DNA from: JAXDMK01 sp963790325
GTDB lineage: Bacteria > Actinomycetota > Acidimicrobiia > Acidimicrobiales > AC-14
DNA: 64,000 bases
Direction of reading: 5' to 3'
Assembly: GCA_963790325.1 (NCBI GenBank)
Contig: CAWBNY010000003.1
Location: 310,001 to 374,000 of the forward strand
The position numbers and the translations under genes are program-made. Numbering within the stretch: position 1 is the stretch's first letter; each line of letters opens with the position of its first letter. Below the pieces are notes generated by a model. It made no database searches. It was not told where the DNA came from and saw only the letters and a program-made list of their open reading frames with translations. Positions 26,949-35,729 of this stretch are shown here, piece after piece.

Positions 26949-28142
26949 GTGATCCGGATCCTGGGGAGCGGCGTCTCCGGCGTCACCACCGGGATCGTGC
27001 TCCGGCTGGTGGGCTACCCGGTCACGATCGTGGCCGAGAGGTCGATGGACGGGGATGATCGCCCGGCCGAGGACCCGACGTTCGCCTCGATGTTCCCCCC
27101 GGCGTCGATCATCCCCAACGTGGCCGTCGACCACCGCGGGTGGCACGCGGCCACCGCCCGCCAGCTCTTCGGGCGGTTGCAGCAGGCCGGGACGGCTGGG
27201 GTGCGGACCCAGTGCCACTACGACGTGGCCGAGGTGCCGACCCCCGTCCCGGCCTGGGCCCGCGACCTCGACCGGGTCGAGGAGCTCACCGAAGCCTCGG
27301 GGGCGGGGGTGCCCCGCCGCACCGGCTGTGCCGCCGTGTGGGGGTGGTCGGCCGACTGCCTCTTCGCCGAGATGCCCATCTACCGGCGGTGGCTGCTCGA
27401 CCTCTACGAAACCCTCGGCGGCACTTTTGCCGCCCGCCGGCGGGTTTCTCCGGAGGACGTGGCCCGGTTCCCGGAGGAGGTCGTCGTCAACTGCACCGGC
27501 TACGGGAGTGGCGCCCTGTTCGACACCCGGGACGAGCTGACCCTGGTCAAGGGCCTGCTGGTCGAGGTCCTGACGGGGCCGGCCGACGGGGCCCGCCCGG
27601 TCCCGCCGGTGAGCTACAGCTACGCGCCGGCGGCATCCGTCGACGCCCGGCCGTCGGAGACCCCGGCCAACGTCTACTTCTACCCCCGGGCCGACTGCTG
27701 GCTCCTCGGCGGAACCCGCCTCGCCGGGTCACTCGACGACGCCGGCCGGTGGGTGGGTGAGGAGCCGGGCGGGCGGACGATCGACGTGGGCGGGGTGGCG
27801 GTCCCGGCGCAGATCCTGGAGGTGAACCGCGACCTCGTCTCCTCGCTGACCGGTGTCGACATCGCCGACTTCGAGGCGCGGGCCGTGGTCGGGTACCGCT
27901 GTCGGCGGCGGGCCGCGCTCGGTGGGCTACGGATCGAGTCGGAGACCGTCGGCGACAAGGTCGTCGTCCACAACTACGCCCACGGGGGCGCGGGCGTCAC
28001 CTACTCCTGGGGATCGGCCATCCGGGTCGCCAGGATGGTCGCGGCCGCCTCCCCTCGCCCCGACCCGCCGGCGGCGTCAGGCGACACCGTGGTCGCCGGC
28101 CTGACCGAGCTGGTGCACGAGGTCCTCGCCGGCGCCCCCTGA
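26949..28142 (+). CDS. D-amino-acid-oxidase-like FAD enzyme
   Basis: A 397-residue DAAO/DASPO-like oxidase. The FAD Rossmann loop is ILGSGVSGVTTGIVLRLVG at the N-terminus; later blocks VVVNCTGYGSGALF, YFYPRADCWLLGGTRL and VVHNYAHGGAGVTYSWGSA match the family's FAD and substrate regions. It would convert D-amino acids to 2-oxo acids, ammonia and H2O2. It starts at GTG 26949, only 22 bp after cysH and in the same direction, so it is probably cotranscribed with the sulfur genes. Its 3' end overlaps the convergent Mur ligase gene by about 66 bp. Confidence 0.82.
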   Translation: MIRILGSGVSGVTTGIVLRLVGYPVTIVAERSMDGDDRPAEDPTFASMFPPASIIPNVAVDHRGWHAATARQLFGRLQQAGTAGVRTQCHYDVAEVPTPVPAWARDLDRVEELTEASGAGVPRRTGCAAVWGWSADCLFAEMPIYRRWLLDLYETLGGTFAARRRVSPEDVARFPEEVVVNCTGYGSGALFDTRDELTLVKGLLVEVLTGPADGARPVPPVSYSYAPAASVDARPSETPANVYFYPRADCWLLGGTRLAGSLDDAGRWVGEEPGGRTIDVGGVAVPAQILEVNRDLVSSLTGVDIADFEARAVVGYRCRRRAALGGLRIESETVGDKVVVHNYAHGGAGVTYSWGSAIRVARMVAAASPRPDPPAASGDTVVAGLTELVHEVLAGAP

Positions 28143-29621
28143 GCCCGACCGGCGCCGGGCGACGGCGGACTGGATCTCGTCGGCGTCGGAGAAGGGGAGC
28201 GTGGTGTCACCGACGATCTGATCTCGCTCGTGGCCCTTGCCCGCCACGACCAGGACGTCGCCCGGTTCGAGGGACGCGACCGCCTGGTGGATGGCGGTCC
28301 GCCGGTCCGGCTCCACCAGGTGGGGCGTCCCGCCGGCGAGGACGTCGTCGATGATCGCCATCGGGTCCTCGTGGCGGGGGTTGTCGGACGTGACGACGAC
28401 GCGGTCGGCATGAGCCAGGGCCGCATCGAGCATCAAGGGCCGCTTGCCCCGGTCGCGGTCGCCGCCGCACCCGAAGACCACCCACAGCCGGCCCCGGGTG
28501 ACCGGCCGCAGCGCGGTCAGCACCGTGGCCAGGGCGGCGGGGGAGTGGGCGTAGTCCACGTAGGTGCCGAACCCGTCGCGGCCGCGGTCGCCGACCGTTT
28601 GGAGGCGACCCGGCGGCAGGTCGAGGCGGCCCAGGCCGTCAGCGACGTCGTCGGGGGGGAATCCGAGGGCGCAGGCGGCGGCGAAGGACGCCGCCATGTT
28701 GTGGGCGTTGTGGGCGCCAACCGTGGGAGTGGTGATCACGTGGGCCTCGCCCGCCTGGCGCAGCTCGAACGAGCTCCCGTCACCGGCCAGCCGGTAGCCG
28801 TGGATCACGAGGTCGGCGTCGGCCGCCACGCCGAAGGTCACCAGGGTGAGGTCCCGGAGCCGCAGCCGCTCGGCCAGGCTGCGGCCGAGAGGATCGTCGA
28901 CGCAGACGACGGCGGTCCGGGGCGACTTGCCCGACGCCTCCAACACGTCGAACAGGCGGCACTTGGCCCCGAAGTAGGCGTCCATGGTGCGGTGGTAGTC
29001 GAGGTGGTCGCGGGTGAGGTTCATGAAGATGCCGACGTCGAGGTCGATCCCCGACCACCGGCGCTCGGCCAACGAGCGCGACGTCGCCTCGATGCAGGCA
29101 TGGGCGACACCGGCGTCGGCGGCCCGCCGGAGCGTCCGGTTGAGGGTCACCGAGCTCGGACCCTCCGGCCCCGGATACTCCTCCCGAAAGCAGCCGTCCA
29201 CCTCGATGCCGAGCGTCCCCAGGCGCAGCGAAGGGAGGCCGAAGCGCCCGAGGAGCTTCGACGTGAGCCAGTGCACGGTGGTCTTCCCGTTGGTGCCGGT
29301 GACCGCCACCACCTGCATGCGGCGGGCGGGGTAGCCGAGGAACCGGGCCGCCAGGTGGCCGGCGGCCACCCGGGCGTCGTCGACGACGATCCCGGGCCGC
29401 CCGTCGAGAAGGGCCTCGGGGGTCTCGACCAGGCGCGCCCTCGCTCCTCGCCGGCGGGCCCGGTCCCAGTCGCCGGCGCCGCCCTCGTAGTCGGCGAAGA
29501 GGTCCCCCGGAACGACCCGTTCGGGCTCCACCGCCAGCCCCGACACGACCGTGCCCGGATCGCCGACCACCTGGCCGCCCACCAGGGCCGCCACCTCGAC
29601 CAGGGTTGCCGGCGCAGTCAA
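28077..29621 (-). CDS. Divergent MurE-like Mur ligase
   Basis: About 514 residues with the Mur ligase layout: N-terminal substrate domain, central ATPase with VVAVTGTNGKTTVHWLTSKL, NLTRDHLDYH and the AKCRLF lysine, and a C-terminal domain with VDYAHSPAALATVL, FGCGGDRDRGKRPLM and SDNPRHEDP (the DNPR motif of meso-diaminopimelate-adding MurE). Two substrate-side motifs differ from true MurE: TTPE is SSVT and EVSSHAL is EATSRSL, so the acceptor may not be UDP-MurNAc-dipeptide. The TTG start at 29621 overlaps the stop of the oxygenase gene (TTGA). It is not next to other murein genes. Confidence 0.8.
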   Translation of the reverse strand: MTAPATLVEVAALVGGQVVGDPGTVVSGLAVEPERVVPGDLFADYEGGAGDWDRARRRGARARLVETPEALLDGRPGIVVDDARVAAGHLAARFLGYPARRMQVVAVTGTNGKTTVHWLTSKLLGRFGLPSLRLGTLGIEVDGCFREEYPGPEGPSSVTLNRTLRRAADAGVAHACIEATSRSLAERRWSGIDLDVGIFMNLTRDHLDYHRTMDAYFGAKCRLFDVLEASGKSPRTAVVCVDDPLGRSLAERLRLRDLTLVTFGVAADADLVIHGYRLAGDGSSFELRQAGEAHVITTPTVGAHNAHNMAASFAAACALGFPPDDVADGLGRLDLPPGRLQTVGDRGRDGFGTYVDYAHSPAALATVLTALRPVTRGRLWVVFGCGGDRDRGKRPLMLDAALAHADRVVVTSDNPRHEDPMAIIDDVLAGGTPHLVEPDRRTAIHQAVASLEPGDVLVVAGKGHERDQIVGDTTLPFSDADEIQSAVARRRSGSGGAGEDLVHQLGQAGDHGVA

Positions 29622-30616
29622 CCCGGGCTCCGGGGGAGCTCGTCCACCAGCCGGGGCATCTTGTACGCCTTGTAGGGGTTCCCTCCTCGGAGGGGGAGGT
29701 CGGGCAGGAGCGTCCCCTCGACGTGCCGGGCCCGCAGGCTCGGGCAGCTGAGGATCTGGCGGGCCAGGTGGTGGCCGACCACGGTCGGTCCGTACAGGTC
29801 GTCGTGCCCGGGGGCGACGGGCAGCTGGGGGGCGATCGTGGCCTCGGCGTCGAGGCCGAAGAAGAACACCATCGACTGGCGGGCCTCGGCGCCGGCCCGC
29901 ACCCGGTGCAAAGGCGACTCGACCCGGCCACCGGTGACGATCTCGAGGACGTCGCCGGCCAGTACGAGCAGCTCCGCCGTACCGGCCGTGGCCGCCTGGT
30001 GCCAGCGGCCGTGGCGGTCGCACAGCTCGAAGCCGGGGTAGGTCTCGGAGATGACCGTGAGCAGCTCGAAGTCGCTGTGGGGGACGATGCGCACCGCGTC
30101 CTCGCCGGTCTGCCGGGCCTCGTAGTCGATCATGCGCAGGAGGGTGACGGGCCGGGCGGCGCGCCCGGGAAGGTAGCCGGGGGGGAGCCTGAGGCCGGCC
30201 GCGAGGGGTCCGAGGAGCCGGAGGGACAGGTCGAGCACGGCCTCGAAGTACCGGTAGGCCTGCTCCCGGAATCGGGGCAGGTCGGGCCACACGTTGGGTC
30301 CGTGGAGGGCGCCGTCGAGGCTGGTCGGAGCCGACCGGGCCGTCTCCAGCCCGATCTCGAAGGTCTCGTAGCGGCGGGGCCCCGAAGCCGGGACCCGGTG
30401 CCAGCCCCGGGCCAGCCCGTTCACTCCCACCTCGAACGGGGCTTTGGCCTCATCTTCGAGGCGGCGGAGGGCCTCGCCGGCCCGGTAGGCGCCGGCCACC
30501 ACCTCGTCGGCGATGCCGTGCCCTCGCAGGTAGAAGGCGCCCAGGTCACAGAGGGCGCCGGCGACGGCCCGGGCGGTCTCGGCCGGCGGCGCGCCGAGGT
30601 CGACCGTGGTGATCAT
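29618..30616 (-). CDS. Isopenicillin N synthase-like Fe(II) oxygenase
   Basis: A 332-residue protein with the IPNS/2-oxoglutarate oxygenase fold: an N-terminal MITTVDLGAPPAETARAVAG and LGAFYLRGHGI as in DIOX_N, then the iron site His and Asp in VPHSDFELLTV, a distal His in ESPLHRV and the RQSMVFFFG Arg-x-Ser that holds 2-oxoglutarate or substrate. It may hydroxylate, desaturate or cyclise a small acid or peptide. It starts at ATG 30616, 76 bp from the divergent ATP-grasp gene, and is coupled to the Mur ligase by overlapping codons. Confidence 0.85.
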   Translation of the reverse strand: MITTVDLGAPPAETARAVAGALCDLGAFYLRGHGIADEVVAGAYRAGEALRRLEDEAKAPFEVGVNGLARGWHRVPASGPRRYETFEIGLETARSAPTSLDGALHGPNVWPDLPRFREQAYRYFEAVLDLSLRLLGPLAAGLRLPPGYLPGRAARPVTLLRMIDYEARQTGEDAVRIVPHSDFELLTVISETYPGFELCDRHGRWHQAATAGTAELLVLAGDVLEIVTGGRVESPLHRVRAGAEARQSMVFFFGLDAEATIAPQLPVAPGHDDLYGPTVVGHHLARQILSCPSLRARHVEGTLLPDLPLRGGNPYKAYKMPRLVDELPRSPG

Positions 30617-30692
30617 CGGACCCGGCCCGCCACCACCATCGCCGGCACCGTACCCGACGCGGTCTGGACCGTCACCGGTACGCTCCGCCGGC

Positions 30693-32027
30693 GTGAGCGG
30701 CGAACGTCCCCGGGTCCTGCTGGTGGGCGTCGACCCGCCCATGCTGCACGCCTCCGACGCCCTGGGCATCGACGTGGTCGTGATCGAGGACGCGCCCACC
30801 CGTGACGCCGGGCTCAAGGTCGTCCCCGAGGGCACGCCCGCCCTTCTGGTCGAGGAGCTGTCCGATGTGGGTCGGGTCTACGCCGCGCTGGAACGCTCCG
30901 GCCGCCTGTCGACCCCGTTCGACGCGGTGATCACCACCGAGGAGCACGCGGTGTTTACCGCGGCCGTGATCGCCCGCCTCATCGGTGCCCGTGGCCATGC
31001 GCCGCGGACAGCGCTCCGCTACCGGGACAAGATCCTGCAGAAGGCCCGGGTCCGCCAGGCCGGGATACCGGCGGCCGAGGCGGTGGTGGTCGACGACATC
31101 CGCAACCGGGGGGATCTGCCCGACATCGGTTTCGACGAGGCGGTGGTGAAGCCCGTCGCCGGATGCGGGACCCGGTTCACCCGACGGGTGGCCACCGTCG
31201 ACCTGGCCACGACGCTGGAGACGCTCGCCGGGTCGCCCGACTGTCCCCGGACGTTCCTCGTCGAGGAATACGTGGCGGGGGACGAGTGGCACGCCGACGG
31301 GATCGTCTTCGAGGGAGCCGTCCGCTTCGTGAGCCTCACCCGGTACGGCGAGCCGTGCCTCGACGCGGTGACCGGCAACCGGCCGGTGAGCAACGTGGTC
31401 CTCGACCCGATCGATGACCGGGCCGCCTACGCCCTGGTGGTGCCGGTCGTCGAAGCCGCCCTGTCCGCCCTCGGCCCCCTCGACGGGGCGTTCCACATGG
31501 AGCTGTTCGTGGGCGGCGACGGGGCGACGTTCGGCGAGTGCGGGGCCCGGCGAGGCGGCGGGATGATCCAGGAATACGTCAAGGTCAAGCACGGCGTCGA
31601 CCTGGCGGCCTCCGCCCTCGAGGCCGGCGTCGGGCGCCAGCCGTCCCTGGATGTCGTCCGCAACCCCCGCGCCGTCGGATCGATCATCCTCCCATGCCGG
31701 GCCGGCACCCTGCTCGGAGCGCCCACGGAGAAGGAGATCGCAGCCCGGGAAGGGGTCGAGGTGGCCCGGGTGCAGCTGCCCGTCGGCACCGTGCTCACGA
31801 GCCCGTCGGCCGACAACCTGTTCAAGGTGGGGGACGCCTGCGTCAGCGCGCCCGACGTCGACCGGCTCGAAGCCCGGCTCCGGGAACTGGTGACGTGGTT
31901 CGGGGAGCGGGTGTGGGTCGCGCCCCCCGGCGCGACGCGAGCAGAGCTGCGGCAGCTGGAACAGCGGTTCCGGGGCCGAAGGGTCGGATCCGGGCCGCAG
32001 GACTGGCAACCGCCCGAGCCGCCGTGA
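30693..32027 (+). CDS. ATP-grasp carboxylate-amine ligase
   Basis: A 444-residue ligase. The N-terminal pre-ATP region (VSGERPRVLLVGVDPPML) is followed by FDAVITTEEHAVFTAAVIAR, the ATP-grasp core with DEAVVKPVAGCGTRF, FLVEEYVAGDEWHADGIVF and metal-binding FHMELFVGGDGATFGECGAR with a late GGMIQEYVKVKHG. The C-terminal domain contains a VARVQLPVGTVLTSP strand typical of L-amino-acid ligase relatives. It would join a carboxylate to an amine through an acyl phosphate. GTG 30693 is chosen because upstream codons are Pro/Ser-rich and spacer-like. It is divergent from the oxygenase-Mur ligase pair. Confidence 0.82.
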   Translation: MSGERPRVLLVGVDPPMLHASDALGIDVVVIEDAPTRDAGLKVVPEGTPALLVEELSDVGRVYAALERSGRLSTPFDAVITTEEHAVFTAAVIARLIGARGHAPRTALRYRDKILQKARVRQAGIPAAEAVVVDDIRNRGDLPDIGFDEAVVKPVAGCGTRFTRRVATVDLATTLETLAGSPDCPRTFLVEEYVAGDEWHADGIVFEGAVRFVSLTRYGEPCLDAVTGNRPVSNVVLDPIDDRAAYALVVPVVEAALSALGPLDGAFHMELFVGGDGATFGECGARRGGGMIQEYVKVKHGVDLAASALEAGVGRQPSLDVVRNPRAVGSIILPCRAGTLLGAPTEKEIAAREGVEVARVQLPVGTVLTSPSADNLFKVGDACVSAPDVDRLEARLRELVTWFGERVWVAPPGATRAELRQLEQRFRGRRVGSGPQDWQPPEPP

Positions 32028-32210
32028 TCGAGATCTCCGGTGGCCGGTGACCGTCGAACCCCGGCTTCGACGACGTGGTGGGCTGGGTCGGGCGGCAGGG
32101 GCGTCAGGCCCACGACGCCGATCGGTAGGGGCACCGCCGAGACGGCCCTGGTAGCCTCCCGCCCGGAGCTGGGCGTGACGGGGGGCGTGGTCGGCCCCGG
32201 GGGTGCGGGA

Positions 32211-33881
32211 ATGAGACGAGCACTGACGCTTCTGATGGTGGCCGCGCTCACCCTGGGGGGTTGCAGCGACTCCGATGACGAGCCCCGCGGCTTGTCCGAG
32301 CCGGCGCCGGCCGCCGGGGTGTGGACTCCGCAGTCGGGCCTGCCCTTCGCCGAGCCGCTCCAGATACCCGAGGTGCGGGATCCGGCGGTGAAGGACGTGT
32401 CGGTCACCCTCGATGTGACGCGCCAGTCGATCAAGGTCTCGGGCGACGACCTGACGGCCCTGCCCTTCCAGGCCACCGACAACGCGTCGGGGAAGAAGTA
32501 CCCCGCCCAGATCGACGGGCCGACCCTCCACGTTAGCCAGGGGGGCACGATCCGGATCACGTTCAACAACAACAGCGGCCAGGACACCAACATCCACTAC
32601 CACGGTCTGCACGTGTCCCCGAAGGGGGAGTCCGACAACGTCTTCCAGGTGTTCAAGACCGGGACGAGCCGCCAATCGGTGGTCGAGATCCCCGACAATC
32701 ACCCCGTCGGGAGCTACTGGTACCACGTCCACCTGCACGGCATCAGCGAATCCCAGGTGAACGGCGGGCTGTCGGGGATGCTGATCGTCGAGGGCATCGA
32801 GAAGACGCTGAACGCCGAGCTCCAGGACGTGCCCCAGCGCCAGCTCGCCATCCGCGAGGTCCGGACCCAGGCCGACGCCGTCATCGACAGATCGGTGACC
32901 ACGACGACGTTGCCCGATGCGGCCAAGACCACCGTCCTCGTCAACGGCCTCCTGCAGCCGAGCGTCACCCTCACCCAGGACCGGTACGAGATCTGGCGTT
33001 TCGTGAACATCGGCGTGAACATGGCGTACAAGATCCCGTTGCCGCCCGGGATCGACGCCTGGGTGGTCGGGGAGGACGGCAACCCGGTCTTCGACGGGCC
33101 CTTGCTCAGCCCGCTGGCGGCGGGGGCGGTGATGCCGCTGCCGGCCGGGAAGCGCTTCGACGTCCTCATCTATCCCAGGGACGTGAGCTCGGCGCCGATA
33201 AATCTGGTGGGCGGGCCCAACGGGACACCCGTCCTGGCCTCGATCAACGTCGTCGCCAAGGCGCCGGACGCCTTGCTCGCGCTCGAGCCGGCGGCGGTCG
33301 ACACCGACCTTTCCGCCCTCCCCGACGACGGTTTGCGCCAGAGTCGTCTCGGGCAGACGGTGGACTTCGAACGGACGATCACCTTCAACCTCAGCGCCGC
33401 GGGGGCAACCGTCCAGGGAGAGTGGGACGGCCCCGACGCCGGTGGGTTCGTGTCGTTCCCGGCCCGGATGTTCGAGCCGGACCGCACCGACGTGGGAGTC
33501 AGCCTCGGGAAACTGGAGCGGTGGACGATCCTCAACGTCTCCAGCCAGGTCCATCCGTTCCACATCCACGTCAACGAGTTCGAGGTCGAATCGATTGAAT
33601 CGGGCGGGCAGCCACTGCTCAACCAGACCTTCGGGACGGCGGACGTGATCGAAGTTCCGGCCCAGGCCGCCGATGCGAACGGCACCATGGTTCCGGGGAA
33701 GGTCGTCCTCCTCAACCGGTACCTCGACTTCGACGGCCATTTCGTCTTCCACTGCCACATCCTCAACCACGAGGACCGGGGGATGATGGCCGTCATCCAG
33801 GTGCTCGGCCCGGGCGACGTGCCGGGCCCTCCGCCCCACGACAGCTCCGGCGCAGTCCACGGCCGGATGAAGGTCGGGTAG
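32211..33881 (+). CDS. Multicopper oxidase, lipoprotein
   Basis: A 556-residue secreted oxidase. It begins MRRALTLLMVAALTLGGCSD, a lipoprotein signal with lipobox LGGC. Copper ligands appear in the four standard places: NIHYHGLHVS (His129, His131), YWYHVHLHG, VHPFHIHVNEFE and FHCHILNHEDRGMM, giving one type-1 and one trinuclear centre. Such enzymes oxidise metals, phenolics or Cu(I) while reducing O2 to water. It lies 183 bp after the ATP-grasp gene and convergently 13 bp from the opine dehydrogenase gene, so membership in the cluster is uncertain. Confidence 0.9.
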   Translation: MRRALTLLMVAALTLGGCSDSDDEPRGLSEPAPAAGVWTPQSGLPFAEPLQIPEVRDPAVKDVSVTLDVTRQSIKVSGDDLTALPFQATDNASGKKYPAQIDGPTLHVSQGGTIRITFNNNSGQDTNIHYHGLHVSPKGESDNVFQVFKTGTSRQSVVEIPDNHPVGSYWYHVHLHGISESQVNGGLSGMLIVEGIEKTLNAELQDVPQRQLAIREVRTQADAVIDRSVTTTTLPDAAKTTVLVNGLLQPSVTLTQDRYEIWRFVNIGVNMAYKIPLPPGIDAWVVGEDGNPVFDGPLLSPLAAGAVMPLPAGKRFDVLIYPRDVSSAPINLVGGPNGTPVLASINVVAKAPDALLALEPAAVDTDLSALPDDGLRQSRLGQTVDFERTITFNLSAAGATVQGEWDGPDAGGFVSFPARMFEPDRTDVGVSLGKLERWTILNVSSQVHPFHIHVNEFEVESIESGGQPLLNQTFGTADVIEVPAQAADANGTMVPGKVVLLNRYLDFDGHFVFHCHILNHEDRGMMAVIQVLGPGDVPGPPPHDSSGAVHGRMKVG

Positions 33882-33894
33882 CTGCCGGGTCCGG

Positions 33895-35139
33895 TCAGAC
33901 GGAGAGGGCGGGGAGGCGGCTCCGCTCGTAGCCGAGGACTTCGTCCAGCGTGGTCAGGCCGTAGCGCTGGGGCGCCCGGGAGGACGGGATGTCGCGCCCG
34001 GTGCAGCCGGCGGGGGTGAGGTACTCCCGGCCCAGTCGCTCCTGGCCCCACGTCAGGACCCGGTCGATGGTGGGGGTCTCGACCCCCGCGATCTCGGCGA
34101 TGCCGCGGACGACGACCAGGCCGTAGGGGATGTCCTCGGACAGGAACCGGTGGCCGAAGTCGGGCGCCAACCGGCGGGGGGCCAGCTCCGTCATCGGGTG
34201 GCGGGCGGCGTCGTGGCCGGCGTTGGTGCGCAGCGCGGTCATCAGGTTGGTCCGGTCGGCGATGAGAGGCCCGTAGGCGGCGACCTCCCAGTCGTAGGCG
34301 GACACGACCCGGGAGAGGTCGGCCTCGGGACGGGCCCGCATGATGGCGGCGGCGATGGCCATGCACTCCTCGCTGACCCCCGCGATCAGAGAGGCGGCGA
34401 GCTCGTCGATCTCCCGGTAGAACCGGGGCGCCTCGGACAACGGCTCGCCCTCCCAGTCCTTCCACCGGCTGTACATGACGGCCGGATGGACGGAGGCGTT
34501 GGGGGCCCGCAGCGTGATGCCGACGGGGTGCCCGGCCAGGACGAGCTGAGGTGGACGACCGAGGAGGCGCTGCAGGGTGGCGGCCAGGTCCGGGATCCGG
34601 CTGCCGTCGGGGTCGATGTGGGCGGCGCCCACCAGGACGTCCTTGGTGGCGGCGATGTGCACGCGCCGGCCGAGCACGGGCGTGCGGACGATCCAGGGCA
34701 GGGCGTCGAAGTTGACGACGGTGAAATGGCACACGTGGGTGCGCAACAGGTGGCGCACCTCGAACTCGAACCCGCAGTGGCCGGGCAGGCCGACGATCAC
34801 GCACCCCTCGGGCAGGTGGGGTGCGAGAGCGGTCAGATAGCGGGCGTGGAGGAAGGCGGGGACGACCAGGATCACCAGGTCGCACCCCTCAGCGGCCGCC
34901 TCCGGCGCGCTCGTCACGCGGAAGGGGCCGGCGGTGGAGGCGACATGGGTCCCGTCGCCGGAAGGAGCGGGTGCGGTCACCACCAACCGCTCGTGCTCGA
35001 GGATCCCCTGCCACTGGGTGGCCTTGGCCGCGTTCAGGGTGAAGACCGAGACGTCGACATCGGGCTGGGCGGACAGGACGGCGGCCAGAGTGTGGGCGCC
35101 GGCGCTGGTGCTGCAGAGGACGATCCGGAGGCGGTCCAC
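33895..35139 (-). CDS. Octopine/nopaline-dehydrogenase family protein
   Basis: A 414-residue NAD(P)-dependent enzyme. The Rossmann N-terminus is RLRIVLCSTSAGAHTLAAVL, where the usual GxGxxG is changed to a Ser/Ala-rich loop; VIVGLPGHCGFEFEV follows. The C-terminal opine DH domain has APNASVHPAVMYSRWKDWEG, with the Asn and catalytic His expected for reductive N-alkylation of an amino acid by a 2-oxo acid. It resembles dehydrogenases that finish opine metallophores, but no nicotianamine-synthase-like gene is near. The GTG start at 35139 lies six bases after the VOC stop. Confidence 0.78.
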   Translation of the reverse strand: MDRLRIVLCSTSAGAHTLAAVLSAQPDVDVSVFTLNAAKATQWQGILEHERLVVTAPAPSGDGTHVASTAGPFRVTSAPEAAAEGCDLVILVVPAFLHARYLTALAPHLPEGCVIVGLPGHCGFEFEVRHLLRTHVCHFTVVNFDALPWIVRTPVLGRRVHIAATKDVLVGAAHIDPDGSRIPDLAATLQRLLGRPPQLVLAGHPVGITLRAPNASVHPAVMYSRWKDWEGEPLSEAPRFYREIDELAASLIAGVSEECMAIAAAIMRARPEADLSRVVSAYDWEVAAYGPLIADRTNLMTALRTNAGHDAARHPMTELAPRRLAPDFGHRFLSEDIPYGLVVVRGIAEIAGVETPTIDRVLTWGQERLGREYLTPAGCTGRDIPSSRAPQRYGLTTLDEVLGYERSRLPALSV

Positions 35140-35145
35140 GGGTGC

Positions 35146-35565
35146 TCAGTCGTCCGGATCGAGGTACTGGGCGAACTTCCAGTGGTGCCCCTCCGGGTCG
35201 ACGCACTCGTACACCCGATCGCCGTAGGGAAAGTCCTTCGGCGGATAGAGCGCCCGGGCGCCGGCGGCGCAGGCCTGCCGGTGGTGGGCGTCGGCGTCGT
35301 CGACGAAGATGTAGAGGCGCTGGCTGAAACGGCCGCCGAGCGATGTGGGGCTCTCCCAGTCGGGGTTCTCGGCGGTGAGACCGAACATCACGAGGCTGTC
35401 CCCGACCAGCATGTTGGCGTGCCGCATGCGGCCGTCGTCGCCGCTCAGGGTGCTCCGGACGCGGAACCCGAACGCTCGCACCACCCAGTCGACGGCGGCC
35501 GCCACGTCGTCGTAGAAGAGGTGGGGAGTGATGAGGGTCGGCATGCCCTGGGGCAGCTTGGTCAC
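35146..35565 (-). CDS. VOC (glyoxalase-like) protein
   Basis: A 139-residue single-domain VOC protein (TLITPHLFYDDVAAAVDWVV, then FGLTAENPDWESPTSLGG and RVYECVDPEGHHWKFAQ) of the PhnB-like type, which often acts as a dimer in metal-dependent reactions or as a ligand-binding resistance protein. GTG 35565 is taken as the start because GAGGAG lies nine bases upstream; ATG 35544 is the alternative. It is the first gene of a two-gene unit with the opine dehydrogenase and may act with it or protect against its product. Confidence 0.75.
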   Translation of the reverse strand: MTKLPQGMPTLITPHLFYDDVAAAVDWVVRAFGFRVRSTLSGDDGRMRHANMLVGDSLVMFGLTAENPDWESPTSLGGRFSQRLYIFVDDADAHHRQACAAGARALYPPKDFPYGDRVYECVDPEGHHWKFAQYLDPDD

Positions 35566-35729
35566 AATTGATCGCTCCTCGAGGTCCCGGAGGACCACGC
35601 CCGACGCCGGCACACGATCGTCGACCGCTCCCCAGTCCGTCGGGCGACGCCGCGGATGCTAGGGGTGGCCGGGGGGCGGGTCAAGGTGTCGGCGCGGCCG
35701 GATACCATCGGCGCACTGGTGCCGAACGG

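Noticed and set aside
33895..35139. Assigning the opine dehydrogenase to a known metallophore cluster
   Set aside because: No nicotianamine-synthase-like, racemase or metallophore transporter gene is in view, so staphylopine-type synthesis is unsupported.
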